Shown here one piece after another: positions 24,873 to 32,723 of a DNA stretch of 35,208 nucleotides (positions within the stretch are counted from its first letter, which is position 1; every line of letters begins with the position of its first letter). The position numbers and the translations under genes were made by a program. Under the pieces are notes generated by a model. It was given only the letters and a program-made list of their open reading frames with translations, was not told the origin of the DNA and made no database searches. Source of the DNA: Lachnospiraceae bacterium (lineage in GTDB: Bacteria; Bacillota; Clostridia; Lachnospirales; Lachnospiraceae); assembly GCA_016290615.1 (NCBI GenBank), contig JAEEUS010000019.1, forward strand, positions 1 through 35,208, given 5' to 3'.

Positions 24873-25637
24873 TTATCTATATATCTTTACTGAGCAGTTA
24901 AGCTTGCCTTTTTTGCTGACATTCAGTTCACCGTCAAATTCAAATCTTCCGTAACCTCTTACAGAGATCAGGTCTCCTGACATTATCTTTTTGGCATTTT
25001 CCGTACAGAGTCTGCCGTTTATATAAACAAGTCCTGACTGAAAGAGCGTGACGGAATCGTTTCTTGAAAGATTGTAGACTCTGGATATGATGGCATCTAA
25101 ACGGTTGGATGAAATCTGTATCATCTTATCTGTAAGAGTGGGAGAAGTGATGTCGGATACATCCGTGCATTCGCTAACTTTAACACTCGTGTGTTTTATG
25201 CGGGTCAGATTATCAGCTATATACTCCGATATCGAATCCCTGCAAAAGAGACATGCCCTGTTATCCTTAACAAAGATGTCTCCAAGCATCTGACGCTTAA
25301 TACCCAGATTCATCAGGGCGCCAAGAAAGTCTCTGTGGTTAAGATCATCCGAGAATTTCTCGTTTAAAGGCTCTATTAAAAGAGAAGTTATCGGGAAGGT
25401 TTGCTCGTATCCCAGCTCGTCAGGATTGCCGAATCTGATCATCTTTCTCTCACTCAGATCACAGCCGCCGAATAATTTGGCGCATGCATACTTAAGCCTG
25501 CTTTCGATCTCATAAAAGTCCGAAAGCTCGGCCATGGATAAAAAATCTGTGAATGTAAAAGAACCTGTATTGTAGCTTCTTTTTGCCAGTTCTTCTAGCC
25601 GTCTTTGATTTTCTGAGCTTGTCTGATCGTTCATCAC
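24873..25637 (-). CDS. ylmH: YlmH-type S4-domain RNA-binding protein
   Basis: A 254-residue cytoplasmic protein of the YlmH family, linked in Firmicutes to ribosome quality control (RqcP2-like). TDFLSMAELSDFY is the N-terminal family motif; LGALMNLGIKRQMLGDIFV and ACLFCRDSISEYI match the central domain; the C-terminal S4 RNA-binding fold has SRLD-like SSNRLDAIISRVYNLSR and GLVYINGRLC. In many relatives the gene sits in the ylm cluster beside cell-division genes. Here it is paired with a regulator gene, its start overlapping that stop by four bases. Confidence 0.85.
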   Translation of the reverse strand: MMNDQTSSENQRRLEELAKRSYNTGSFTFTDFLSMAELSDFYEIESRLKYACAKLFGGCDLSERKMIRFGNPDELGYEQTFPITSLLIEPLNEKFSDDLNHRDFLGALMNLGIKRQMLGDIFVKDNRACLFCRDSISEYIADNLTRIKHTSVKVSECTDVSDITSPTLTDKMIQISSNRLDAIISRVYNLSRNDSVTLFQSGLVYINGRLCTENAKKIMSGDLISVRGYGRFEFDGELNVSKKGKLNCSVKIYR

Positions 25638-25969
25638 AGGTTATTTTCTCCCCATTTTTTTAACTGAAGAAGTATCGGTATAAGAGAAGCAGCTTTTTCT
25701 GAAAGGGTATACTCCACCCTGACAGGCATCTCATCATACTGTCTTCTTATAACAAGACCGTCACTTTCAAGTTCCTTAAGTGACTGGGCAAGCATCGTAT
25801 TCGTTATCCCGAAGACCGCTCTTTTAAGTTCTCCGTATCTGACAGTATCTTCCCTGTCTATTATACATAGGATCATGATCTTCCATTTTCCGCCTACGAT
25901 ATCGAGGACTTTTTTAAGGCCGCATCCCTGGCCTGCGATGTTCTCACATAATGGTTCTTTTTTACTCAT
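25634..25969 (-). CDS. HxlR-family transcriptional regulator
   Basis: A 111-residue winged-helix protein of the HxlR (DUF24) family. KKVLDIVGGKWKIMILC, VRYGELKRAVFGITNTMLAQ (recognition region) and YDEMPVRVEYTLSEKA are diagnostic. Two Cys, at residues 8 and 16, lie before the winged helix. In this family N-terminal Cys residues can sense electrophiles or disulfide stress (YodB, CatR, HypR in Bacillus). The divergent thioredoxin gene and nearby reductase genes fit that reading, as an inference. The stop overlaps the ylmH start by four bases. Confidence 0.88.
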   Translation of the reverse strand: MSKKEPLCENIAGQGCGLKKVLDIVGGKWKIMILCIIDREDTVRYGELKRAVFGITNTMLAQSLKELESDGLVIRRQYDEMPVRVEYTLSEKAASLIPILLQLKKWGENNL

Positions 25970-26006
25970 AGTCAGTTTTTCCTTACCTGGTCAATATTAT
26001 TTGCGT

Positions 26007-26036
26007 ACTTGATAAGTTTTTTATACCATATATAAT
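26007..26036 (+). promoter_or_regulatory. Thioredoxin promoter with overlapping inverted repeat
   Basis: TTGATA (26009-26014) and TATAAT (26031-26036) are spaced by 16 bases, 45 bases before the thioredoxin start. ACTTGATAAGT (26007-26017) is a short perfect inverted repeat over the -35 and could be an operator for the divergent HxlR regulator. Confidence 0.6.
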
Positions 26037-26081
26037 AAACTTAGCAGCAGGCAAAAACAAGTTAAATGAAAGGAGAACACT

Positions 26082-26399
26082 ATGGAATATAGATTTACAA
26101 ATGAAAACTTTGAAGAAGAGGTATTAAAAAGTGATGTCCCCGTTCTGGTGGATTTTTACGCAGACTGGTGCGGACCTTGCAAGATGATGGGACCGGTTGT
26201 TGAAAAGATCGCCGAGGAATATGACAAAAAGGCCAAGGTCGGAAAGGTGAATATAGATGAAGAGGAACTGCTTTCAGCTAAGTTCGGTGTCATGAGCATT
26301 CCTTACTTCGTGATAATCAAAGACGGAAAGGTCATAGATAAAGCACTGGGAGCCATGCCCAAAGAAGCACTGGAAGAAAAACTCAAAAAAGCTCTGTAG
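26082..26399 (+). CDS. trxA: Thioredoxin
   Basis: A 105-residue cytoplasmic disulfide reductant. The active-site WCGPCK is at residues 29-34, preceded by VLVDFYADWCG, and the cis-Pro is in MSIPYF. This is full length and fully canonical. AAAGGAG precedes the start. It has its own promoter and a terminator after the stop and is divergent from an HxlR-type regulator gene, which may control it. Confidence 0.95.
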   Translation: MEYRFTNENFEEEVLKSDVPVLVDFYADWCGPCKMMGPVVEKIAEEYDKKAKVGKVNIDEEELLSAKFGVMSIPYFVIIKDGKVIDKALGAMPKEALEEKLKKAL

Positions 26400-26407
26400 A
26401 AGAGATG

Positions 26408-26437
26408 AGCGCAGGTAATGCCTGCGCTTTAATTTTT
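26408..26437 (+). terminator. Intrinsic terminator of thioredoxin gene
   Basis: AGCGCAGG paired with CCTGCGCT around a five-base loop, followed by TTAATTTTT. Confidence 0.85.
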
Positions 26438-26557
26438 GGAATAATATACAATAAATTATCGTGAGACTGACAAAATACAGCGTTCTATCATGTTAATACG
26501 ATCATTTAAAACACATATAAGTGATAGTAATATATCATTATAAGTTATCGGAAAATG

Positions 26558-26587
26558 TTGACATATGTAAGCATAACTCGATAAACT
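26558..26587 (+). promoter_or_regulatory. Probable promoter of hflKC
   Basis: TTGACA (26558-26563), an 18-base spacer and TAAACT (26582-26587), 45 bases before hflK. The rest of the interval from 26438 is AT-rich, with nothing recognised. Confidence 0.5.
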
Positions 26588-26632
26588 TGTAGGGATGGTC
26601 ACAAACCAAATAATCTTATAGGGAGAAAAAAG

Positions 26633-27637
26633 ATGGGTAACAAGAAAAACGAAGACATCGTTAACGACAATCCGATCAGCGCAGGCAGCAGCCGCGTTAT
26701 CAAGATTGTAGTTACATGCCTTATTGTGATCATAATGATCATTTCATTATGCAGATGCTTCTATACCGTAAACGAGCAGAAGAATGCCGTTGTAACGCAG
26801 TTCGGAAGCATAGTAAAGGTAAATACGGCAGGACTTTACTTCAAGCCCCCGTGGCAGTCGGTACACAAGGTTGATATGACAACACACGGTACCGGAATAG
26901 GATATGTTGTTTCAGAGACAGGCCAGAATCTTACAGATACCGAGAACGGTATAATGATAACTTCGGATTTTAATCTGTTAAATATCGATTTCTATCTGGA
27001 GTACAGAGTCTCTGACCCTGTGGCATATCTGTACAACAGCGAAAATCCCGAGGCGATACTTTCAAACATCGCTCTGGCAAACATAAGGACCGTGGTATCA
27101 AACTATACAGTAGATGAAGCGATGACCACAGGCAAGAGCCAGATACAGGCAGATGTAAAGGCAGCAATGCTTGAAGAGCTTAATAAACAGAATATCGGTC
27201 TTACAGTCATAAATATTACCATCCAGGATTCAGCACCTCCTACAGAGCAGATCGTAGCTGCATTCAAGGCTGTTGAAACTGCAAAACAGGGAGCCGATAC
27301 AGCAAAGAACAATGCTTATCAGTATCAGAACCAGAAGATACCCGAGGCCGAAGCGGAAGCCGATGCGATAGTTCAGAGAGCAAATGCAAATAAGGAAGCA
27401 AGGATCGCGGAAGCGGAAGGACAGGTTGCAAGATTCAACGAGACCTATACCGAGTATCAGAAATTCCCTCTTGTAACAAAGCGTCGTATGTTCTATGAAA
27501 AGATGGAAGAGATACTGCCCGGACTTAAGGTAATAATCACTGACGGAAATACACAGACTATGATGCCCCTTGACAGTTTCAGCTCTATGGATTCACAGAC
27601 TGCTGAAACAGGTGTGACACAGGAGGTAGAACAATGA
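26633..27637 (+). CDS. hflK: HflK-like SPFH/band-7 membrane protein
   Basis: A 334-residue protein with an N-terminal membrane helix (about residues 25-46) and an SPFH domain: FYTVNEQKNAVVTQFGSIV, AGLYFKPPWQSVHKVD, and a helical coiled-coil part rich in Ala/Glu (about 215-280). HflK and HflC form large membrane cages that regulate the FtsH protease. The C-terminus is Gln/Thr/Ser-rich. Its stop overlaps the hflC start by four bases, as expected for a complex made in equal amounts. Confidence 0.88.
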   Translation: MGNKKNEDIVNDNPISAGSSRVIKIVVTCLIVIIMIISLCRCFYTVNEQKNAVVTQFGSIVKVNTAGLYFKPPWQSVHKVDMTTHGTGIGYVVSETGQNLTDTENGIMITSDFNLLNIDFYLEYRVSDPVAYLYNSENPEAILSNIALANIRTVVSNYTVDEAMTTGKSQIQADVKAAMLEELNKQNIGLTVINITIQDSAPPTEQIVAAFKAVETAKQGADTAKNNAYQYQNQKIPEAEAEADAIVQRANANKEARIAEAEGQVARFNETYTEYQKFPLVTKRRMFYEKMEEILPGLKVIITDGNTQTMMPLDSFSSMDSQTAETGVTQEVEQ

Positions 27638-28503
27638 AGAAGATAAGAAATGCACTGATCGTATTTGTAATAGCTTTTGCTGTTACGATTATCGTAGGAG
27701 CTTCAGCATATACGGTTAAGCCAAATGAGGCCGCAATGATAATAAGACTCGGAAAGATACAGTCTGTAGTTACCGAGACAGGAATGCACTTTCACACGCC
27801 TTTCATAGAGAGCGTAACATCGGTATATACCGGAGATATAATGTATGACATACCTGTATCTGACGTAATTACATCAGACAAGAAGTCAATGATCGCTGAC
27901 AACTACGTTATCTGGTCCGTAACTGATCCGACCAAGTACTACCAGACACTCGGAGCCATAAGAGGAAGGGCTGAAGAACGTATAGAAGCTGCGGTATATA
28001 ATGCGACAAAGAACACGATATCTTCAATGGCTCAGGATGAGATAATAGCTGCAAGAGGAACGACTCTGACGGATATGATAACAAAGGAAGCCAATACAGA
28101 TATCAAACAGTACGGCATAGATATAGAGCTTGCCGAGATAAAGGCACTTGACCTTCCTGATGATAACAAGGAAGCTGTTTATGAGAGGATGATCTCTGAA
28201 AGAAACAACATAGCAGCAGGCTATGCAGCAAAAGGTCAGGCTGAAGCACAGAAGATCAGAAATGAAACAGACAAGCAGGTAAGCATACTTACTGCAAATG
28301 CCAAAAAGGATGCAGCAAAGATTGAAGCAGAAGGTGAAGCAAAATACATGCAGATCCTTTCAAATGCATACAATGATGAAGGCAAGGCAGAATTCTACAA
28401 TTACTTAAGAGGACTGGATTCATTGGAGGCTCTGGCAGGAAAGAACAAGACTCTAATACTTGACAAGGATTCGGAATACGCAAGGATCCTTTACGGAGAA
28501 TAA
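27634..28503 (+). CDS. hflC: HflC-like SPFH/band-7 membrane protein
   Basis: A 289-residue partner of HflK. It has an N-terminal membrane helix (about residues 6-26), then YTVKPNEAAMIIRLGKIQ, GMHFHTPFIESV, and the long helix with MISERNNIAAGYAAKGQAEA typical of HflC. The C-terminus YLRGLDSLEALAGKN closes the domain as in the family. It likely assembles with HflK at the membrane to modulate FtsH. A strong terminator follows the stop directly. Confidence 0.9.
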   Translation: MKKIRNALIVFVIAFAVTIIVGASAYTVKPNEAAMIIRLGKIQSVVTETGMHFHTPFIESVTSVYTGDIMYDIPVSDVITSDKKSMIADNYVIWSVTDPTKYYQTLGAIRGRAEERIEAAVYNATKNTISSMAQDEIIAARGTTLTDMITKEANTDIKQYGIDIELAEIKALDLPDDNKEAVYERMISERNNIAAGYAAKGQAEAQKIRNETDKQVSILTANAKKDAAKIEAEGEAKYMQILSNAYNDEGKAEFYNYLRGLDSLEALAGKNKTLILDKDSEYARILYGE

Positions 28504-28506
28504 GAT

Positions 28507-28541
28507 AAAACGCAAGCGGTCATGAACTGCTTGCGTTTTTT
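28507..28541. terminator. Terminator of hflKC, overlapping next gene's stop
   Basis: AAAACGCAAGC (28507-28517) pairs with GCTTGCGTTTT (28529-28539), followed by T's on the plus strand. The stop codon of the convergent membrane-protein gene lies inside the loop. On the minus strand four T's follow, so it may act in both directions. Confidence 0.85.
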
Positions 28542-29179
28542 AAAAGTGGTCTTGCTATGTGCACATTGAAGAATTCTATTAAAGGTCCCATGAAGAATGC
28601 TGTGATGATCGTTCCTATACCCGCTATGGTCGGTATCTGTGAAAAAAGACCTCCCGCCATGAGAAACAGGACTACTCCCAAAATGACACATACAAGGTCA
28701 GTGATTATACGTACATACTGGAATTTACCTTTCTTCCAGGTGTTGCATATGATGAGTGCTATCGCGTCATATGTGGAAACACCAAGATCGGCCGTCATAT
28801 AAAGTGCAGATCCGAAGCATATGACAACTACGCCTACAACAAGACATATGATCCTTACAGTAATCGAAGGATCCGGCATGGCCTTTTGAAGCGCTTCATA
28901 GGTGAACTGGGTTATATAACCGAGCAAAAACAGGTTGATGAATGTCGCAATTCCTATGTAGTGTCTGTCAAATACAAGTGCAAACACCAGTAAAACGGCA
29001 TTTGTTATGGCATAGAGCGTACCGAAGCCTATGGGGACTATTGCATCAAGTCCTGCCATGAAAGACTGGAAAGGATCAACGCCTAGGGCTGCGATCTTGA
29101 ATATCCCCACACTTACCGCACAAATGATGACTCCGCATAATGACATTGCTATTCTTCTTTTCAAATTCTTTTTATCCAT
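28520..29179 (-). CDS. YczE/YitT-type integral membrane protein
   Basis: A 219-residue protein with about five membrane segments. The pattern VSVGIFKIAALGVDPFQSFMAGL near the N-terminus, repeated in looser form as ALYMTADLGVSTYDAIAL, is characteristic of YczE/YyaS/YitT proteins and shows an internal duplication. The biochemical function is unknown. AGGAG precedes its start. Its promoter region carries the same upstream element as the nitroreductase operon at 24244-24786, suggesting joint control. Confidence 0.75.
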   Translation of the reverse strand: MDKKNLKRRIAMSLCGVIICAVSVGIFKIAALGVDPFQSFMAGLDAIVPIGFGTLYAITNAVLLVFALVFDRHYIGIATFINLFLLGYITQFTYEALQKAMPDPSITVRIICLVVGVVVICFGSALYMTADLGVSTYDAIALIICNTWKKGKFQYVRIITDLVCVILGVVLFLMAGGLFSQIPTIAGIGTIITAFFMGPLIEFFNVHIARPLLKNASSS

Positions 29180-29205
29180 TGTATTTCTCCTAACGTGATA
29201 AATAC

Positions 29206-29258
29206 ATTATTAATAAATAGTGACATTGCTTCAATGACATTTATCGACATTTTGTTTT
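29206..29258 (-). promoter_or_regulatory. Promoter and conserved upstream element, YczE-like gene
   Basis: On the minus strand TTGAAG (29229-29234), a 17-base spacer and AATAAT (29206-29211) form a likely promoter. The element at 29231-29248 (plus-strand TCAATGACATTTATCGAC) matches the nitroreductase element at 24840-24857 at 16 of 18 positions, and T-rich similarity continues for about ten more bases. Confidence 0.6.
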
Positions 29259-29300
29259 GACTTTTGGATTGAAAATGTAACGTATACAGACATATAAGTA

Positions 29301-29329
29301 TGGACAAAGATATGTGCTATTTATAAAAT
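29301..29329 (+). promoter_or_regulatory. Possible promoter of the gene at 29364
   Basis: TGGACA (29301-29306), a 17-base spacer and TAAAAT (29324-29329), 34 bases before the start. It may serve the whole run of same-strand genes to 32613, where no strong terminator is visible in between. Confidence 0.5.
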
Positions 29330-29363
29330 ATAATCATAATAAAAACAGACTGGAGATAACGAT

Positions 29364-30281
29364 ATGGGATCACTTGCTGAACTGATATACGGCAGCAAAA
29401 CTGCTGAAGGAATCCTCCCGGATTCTTTTTCACTTCCGGATGACACCGAAGAAGGAAAACCCAGATTTGCCGACGGCGCGATGGATGGGATAATGATCTA
29501 TCACATGGGTCATACACCGCTTACGGATGAAGAGAAAAACGAGCTGGTGGGTTTGTTAAAACTTGCGGGAGACGGAAAGTTTGATGAGGCTGAAGGCGGT
29601 TTTGCACTGTTTTGCGGAAAACACCGCGTCGTTTCGATAATAGATGATATACAGCGTTTGATACTGGACAATAAGGACAGTTTAGATCCAAACAACATGT
29701 ACAGATTTGCTGTGAGCATGCTTACCAAATCCGCTGACAAGGAATGCCTTAAAGTAGGATTGAGCATTCTTGAGCTTTTCGATGCATATACAGATAATAA
29801 CCTGGCAGACGTGATACGTACTGTGGGACTCAGTGATGAATTCACGATCTTTAGTGTATTTAACATGAGAAACTGGCCGAATGCGGAAAAAGAGATACTT
29901 GAGCTTGCAAAGAAAGTGCGCGGTTGGGGAAGGATTCACTGCGTGGATTTTATATCTGCGGATGATGAGGAGACAAGAAAGTGGCTTTTGTTTAACGGTG
30001 TCGACAATGACGTTGTTGCCGCTTATTCCGCTATGCCTGTATATGAAAAATCAGGCATGGATGCACTTATTGACAAGGATGAGCTAAGCTACGAGGAAAT
30101 TCATGCGATTCTTACGATAGCCGATGCTCTTTTGGATGAGGGACCGGTCAGCGGTATCTCTACATTTGATGATCCCGAATACTTCCTTGAGAGGATAATC
30201 AAAAAGACGCAGGCGGATTATGAATTCTCAGAGGATGATCTTAAGATCATAGAGGCATTAAAGGAATGGAAATCTGAATGA
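29364..30281 (+). CDS. Helical protein of unknown function
   Basis: A 305-residue cytoplasmic protein, no signal or membrane segment. It is mostly alpha-helical, and the part from about 100 to 240 has repeated helix pairs (LKVGLSILELFDAYTDNN, then WPNAEKEILELAKKVRGWG, then EETRKWLLFNGVDNDVVAA) resembling HEAT-like repeats, which usually bind protein partners. The spacing is loose and no family is recognised. GGAGATAACGAT gives a good ribosome binding site. The next gene begins 18 bases later. Confidence 0.6.
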   Translation: MGSLAELIYGSKTAEGILPDSFSLPDDTEEGKPRFADGAMDGIMIYHMGHTPLTDEEKNELVGLLKLAGDGKFDEAEGGFALFCGKHRVVSIIDDIQRLILDNKDSLDPNNMYRFAVSMLTKSADKECLKVGLSILELFDAYTDNNLADVIRTVGLSDEFTIFSVFNMRNWPNAEKEILELAKKVRGWGRIHCVDFISADDEETRKWLLFNGVDNDVVAAYSAMPVYEKSGMDALIDKDELSYEEIHAILTIADALLDEGPVSGISTFDDPEYFLERIIKKTQADYEFSEDDLKIIEALKEWKSE

Positions 30282-30299
30282 TTTTTAACGGGAGAATTT

Positions 30300-30527
30300 A
30301 TGGGATATCTTATAAGTGAGACAACCAGGGAAGAAAGAGAAAGGATAGTCGAGGAATCCATAGGCAACATCAACGGATCCTGTGACGGATGCATGGCAGG
30401 CATGGCCGAAATGTATCAGGATTACATTGACGGGATCAGAGAACTTAAGGACATAAACATGGAATTCAGAGCTCACTACGAATCCGGTGAGGACAGGCCT
30501 GAAAGAAACGGCTGCGGATTGTTCTGA
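30300..30527 (+). CDS. Small Cys-containing protein, unknown
   Basis: A 75-residue soluble protein. It is mainly helical, with a CDGCMAGM motif around residues 28-35 and a C-terminal NGCGLF. The CxxC and the near-terminal Cys could bind metal or be redox active; this is speculation. No family is recognised. GGGAG lies before the start, and the gene is 18 bases after its neighbour, so co-transcription is likely. Confidence 0.55.
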   Translation: MGYLISETTREERERIVEESIGNINGSCDGCMAGMAEMYQDYIDGIRELKDINMEFRAHYESGEDRPERNGCGLF

Positions 30528-30566
30528 TCAGATGTGATATGACCTGGTAAAGAAAGCGGTATATAA

Positions 30567-31043
30567 ATGAAAAAAGAAGATAAGACAAATGTGATGAGGG
30601 TTCTCGAGGGAAAGAAGATCTCCTATGAGAGCCATTCATATGAACCTGATGCAACGCTAAGCGGCGAGCAGATAGCAGGAATCTTAGGTGAAGAAAAGGA
30701 AAAGGTGTTCAAGACACTAGTCACTCAGGCAAAGAGCGGTGCTTACTACGTATTCGTTGTTCCTGTGGCAGCTGAGCTTGATCTTAAAAAGGCAGCCAAG
30801 GCAGCAAACGAAAAGGCAGTGAGCATGATAAAGCAAAAGGAACTGCTTCCGCTTACAGGCTATGTTCACGGCGGATGTTCGCCTATCGGAATGAAAAAAC
30901 AGTTTCCCACATTTATACATGAAACAGCCCAAAACTATGATACGGTTTTTGTAAGTGCGGGAAAGGTCGGTTTTCAGATAGAACTAGATCCTAAGGATCT
31001 TATAGCTGTCGCATCATGCAGGATCGCAGATATCATCTGCTGA
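30567..31043 (+). CDS. ybaK: YbaK/EbsC-type Cys-tRNA(Pro) deacylase
   Basis: A 158-residue cytoplasmic editing enzyme that hydrolyses Cys-tRNA(Pro) made by prolyl-tRNA synthetase. YESHSYEPD, EKEKVFKTLVTQAKSGAYYVFVVP (split here as VFKTLV and YVFVVP; the Lys is the conserved one) and TGYVHGGCSPIGMKKQFPTF are family hallmarks. Full length. The ribosome binding site is weak. Confidence 0.9.
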   Translation: MKKEDKTNVMRVLEGKKISYESHSYEPDATLSGEQIAGILGEEKEKVFKTLVTQAKSGAYYVFVVPVAAELDLKKAAKAANEKAVSMIKQKELLPLTGYVHGGCSPIGMKKQFPTFIHETAQNYDTVFVSAGKVGFQIELDPKDLIAVASCRIADIIC

Positions 31044-31072
31044 TTGTTTTAATACCGGAAAGGAGAAAAGAT

Positions 31073-31390
31073 ATGACATTTGATGAACTGGTTACTAAGG
31101 TAAGAAATATGGCCCAAAAGGTGGATGCATCCAATAAGGATTTCCTTGCTGTTCAGATCAATATCGAAGGCAAGGACAGTGGTGTATTCTATGTGGAGTG
31201 CAAGGATCACAGGATAAATGTAGAGCCTTACGATTATCATGACAGAAACTGTGCGATAACAATGAACATGACAAACTTTAACAAGCTTATTGACGGAAAA
31301 CTCGATCCAGTACTCGGATATACCACAGGAAAGATAAAGGTCGACGGAGATCTCGGAAAAGCTCTTGAGTTTTCAAAGCTTTTAAAATAA
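31073..31390 (+). CDS. SCP2-type sterol carrier domain protein
   Basis: A 105-residue single-domain protein of the SCP2 fold: FLAVQINIEGKDSGVFYVEC, a strand-turn with NCAITMNMTNFNKLIDGKLD, and DPVLGYTTGKIKVDGDLGKA, the conserved C-terminal half. SCP2 domains bind lipids in a hydrophobic cavity; the bacterial ligand is unknown. AAAGGAGA before ATG 31073 decides the start. Confidence 0.85.
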   Translation: MTFDELVTKVRNMAQKVDASNKDFLAVQINIEGKDSGVFYVECKDHRINVEPYDYHDRNCAITMNMTNFNKLIDGKLDPVLGYTTGKIKVDGDLGKALEFSKLLK

Positions 31391-31408
31391 TAAAAGAAGG
31401 TAACAGAT

Positions 31409-31675
31409 ATGTACTATGTACCGGATGATACGAAACAGTGTGGTTTCTATGAATGCTGTGAATGCGGCAGCCGATTCCTTGATCTGAGGATAGCACCGAC
31501 ACTTGTATGTCCATATTGCGGCGAAGAAGTAAATATGGAGATAGGACCCGATGAGGAAATGCCGAAAGCAAAAGAGGATGCAAAGCTCATTCAGATGCTT
31601 GAAGGCGAAGATGTTTTAAAGTATGATACGCTGTTAAGTCTTGCAGTGACAGGCGGAGATTATAACTGGATCTAA
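31409..31675 (+). CDS. Small zinc-ribbon protein, unknown
   Basis: An 88-residue cytoplasmic protein with two Cys pairs, CCECGSRF (about residues 16-23) and CPYCGEEV (about 34-41), together forming a four-Cys zinc ribbon. An acidic helical tail follows (MPKAKEDAKLIQMLEGED). No specific family is recognised; such ribbons often bind nucleic acid or proteins. It is in a run of same-strand small genes with a moderate AAGG ribosome binding site. Confidence 0.65.
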   Translation: MYYVPDDTKQCGFYECCECGSRFLDLRIAPTLVCPYCGEEVNMEIGPDEEMPKAKEDAKLIQMLEGEDVLKYDTLLSLAVTGGDYNWI

Positions 31676-31852
31676 ACAAAACGGTTTACATAACTATAAT
31701 TGACTAACAAAGTCAAAACGGTAAAAGCAGGGCTGATCCGGATATCAGCATCTGATTTTGCTTTGATATGTATTTGCAGTAGATATCTTAAAACACCGAA
31801 AATAAAGGGTTTACGCAAACGACACATATGTCACTGTGATGGAGCTAAAGAT

Positions 31853-32149
31853 TTGACAGATCATCAGATAGACTGGGCATCAACTAAAGAAAGACTGGTT
31901 GCGGAAATAGTAAATCTTGGCCTTCCCGGTGAGCTGGGAGAGCTGATCGCAAAGCAGCTTGGCAGTCCCAAGGCAATGAAAAGAATGATCTCTTACTTAA
32001 GTTATGTCAGACCGCACAGTGAAGCGGAGATCGTAGATGAGATGTTAGCCATCCAGAGTGATATAGACAGATGGAAGGATAAAAAGGCATCGATTAAGGC
32101 AAACGCAAAATACAATGAATGGCGAAACAGTAACTGGGAGCAGATATGA
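31853..32149 (+). CDS. Conserved-looking small helical protein, start uncertain
   Basis: About 98 residues if it begins at TTG 31853, which has GGAG seven to eight bases upstream. The core LGLPGELGELIAKQLGSPKAM and SEAEIVDEMLAIQSDIDRW is regular, helical and well coded. The reading frame stays open back to 31700, but the upstream part has odd composition (many Cys, Ile and Arg) and no good ribosome binding site, so I treat it as leader. No family is recognised. Its stop overlaps the HD-domain gene start by four bases. Confidence 0.6.
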   Translation: MTDHQIDWASTKERLVAEIVNLGLPGELGELIAKQLGSPKAMKRMISYLSYVRPHSEAEIVDEMLAIQSDIDRWKDKKASIKANAKYNEWRNSNWEQI

Positions 32150-32613
32150 GCAGACTAAAGGAACTTAGAAAGTATATAGATGATCAACTTAGCAAGATGC
32201 AGGATAAAGACGAGCAGAGAAGTGCCATAGTTCATTTATACGGAGTTTCGCTTGCAGCTACAATGATAGCAAAAAGGCGCGGACTTGATCCGGAACTGGC
32301 ATCCATGGCAGGCATGCTGCATGATCTTTATGCATATATGAACGCATCCTATGATGATCATGCACACAGGGGAGCAGATCTGGCACGTGACATCCTTTCA
32401 AAGCTTAAGCTTACAGATGATAATGAAACAGAACTCATCTGCTGCGCAATCTATCATCATGACGACAAACTGGTCACAGATTCTGATTTTGACGAGGTAC
32501 TAAAGGATGCTGATGTCATTTCGCACTGCATGAATGATATCTCAAAGCCAATAAAGGAAAAAGAACAGGCCCGTTTTGAGAAGCTGTGCGAAGAGTTTCA
32601 GATGCTTTATTGA
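32146..32613 (+). CDS. HD-domain phosphohydrolase
   Basis: A 155-residue metal-dependent phosphohydrolase. The HD motif GMLHDLYAY lies at about residues 63-71. HAHRGADLARDIL, IYHHDDKLV and LKDADVISH add the remaining metal ligands of the fold. HD proteins of this size commonly hydrolyse nucleotides or phosphomonoesters, and the substrate cannot be assigned. It is translationally coupled to the gene upstream. Confidence 0.8.
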   Translation: MSRLKELRKYIDDQLSKMQDKDEQRSAIVHLYGVSLAATMIAKRRGLDPELASMAGMLHDLYAYMNASYDDHAHRGADLARDILSKLKLTDDNETELICCAIYHHDDKLVTDSDFDEVLKDADVISHCMNDISKPIKEKEQARFEKLCEEFQMLY

Positions 32614-32723
32614 GAATTTTTTCTTAAAAAATCTTCCATTTAATGGTAAAATATTAGATACTGACGGGAAAAATAAAGGGCAAAAAGTATATAAGACGAT
32701 AAGTGATTTAAGGAGAAATGCTT

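Noticed and set aside
31700-31852. Longer N-terminus for the small protein at 31853-32149
   Set aside because: The frame is open but lacks an ATG with a ribosome binding site, and its composition differs from the conserved-looking part; TTG 31853 is better supported.
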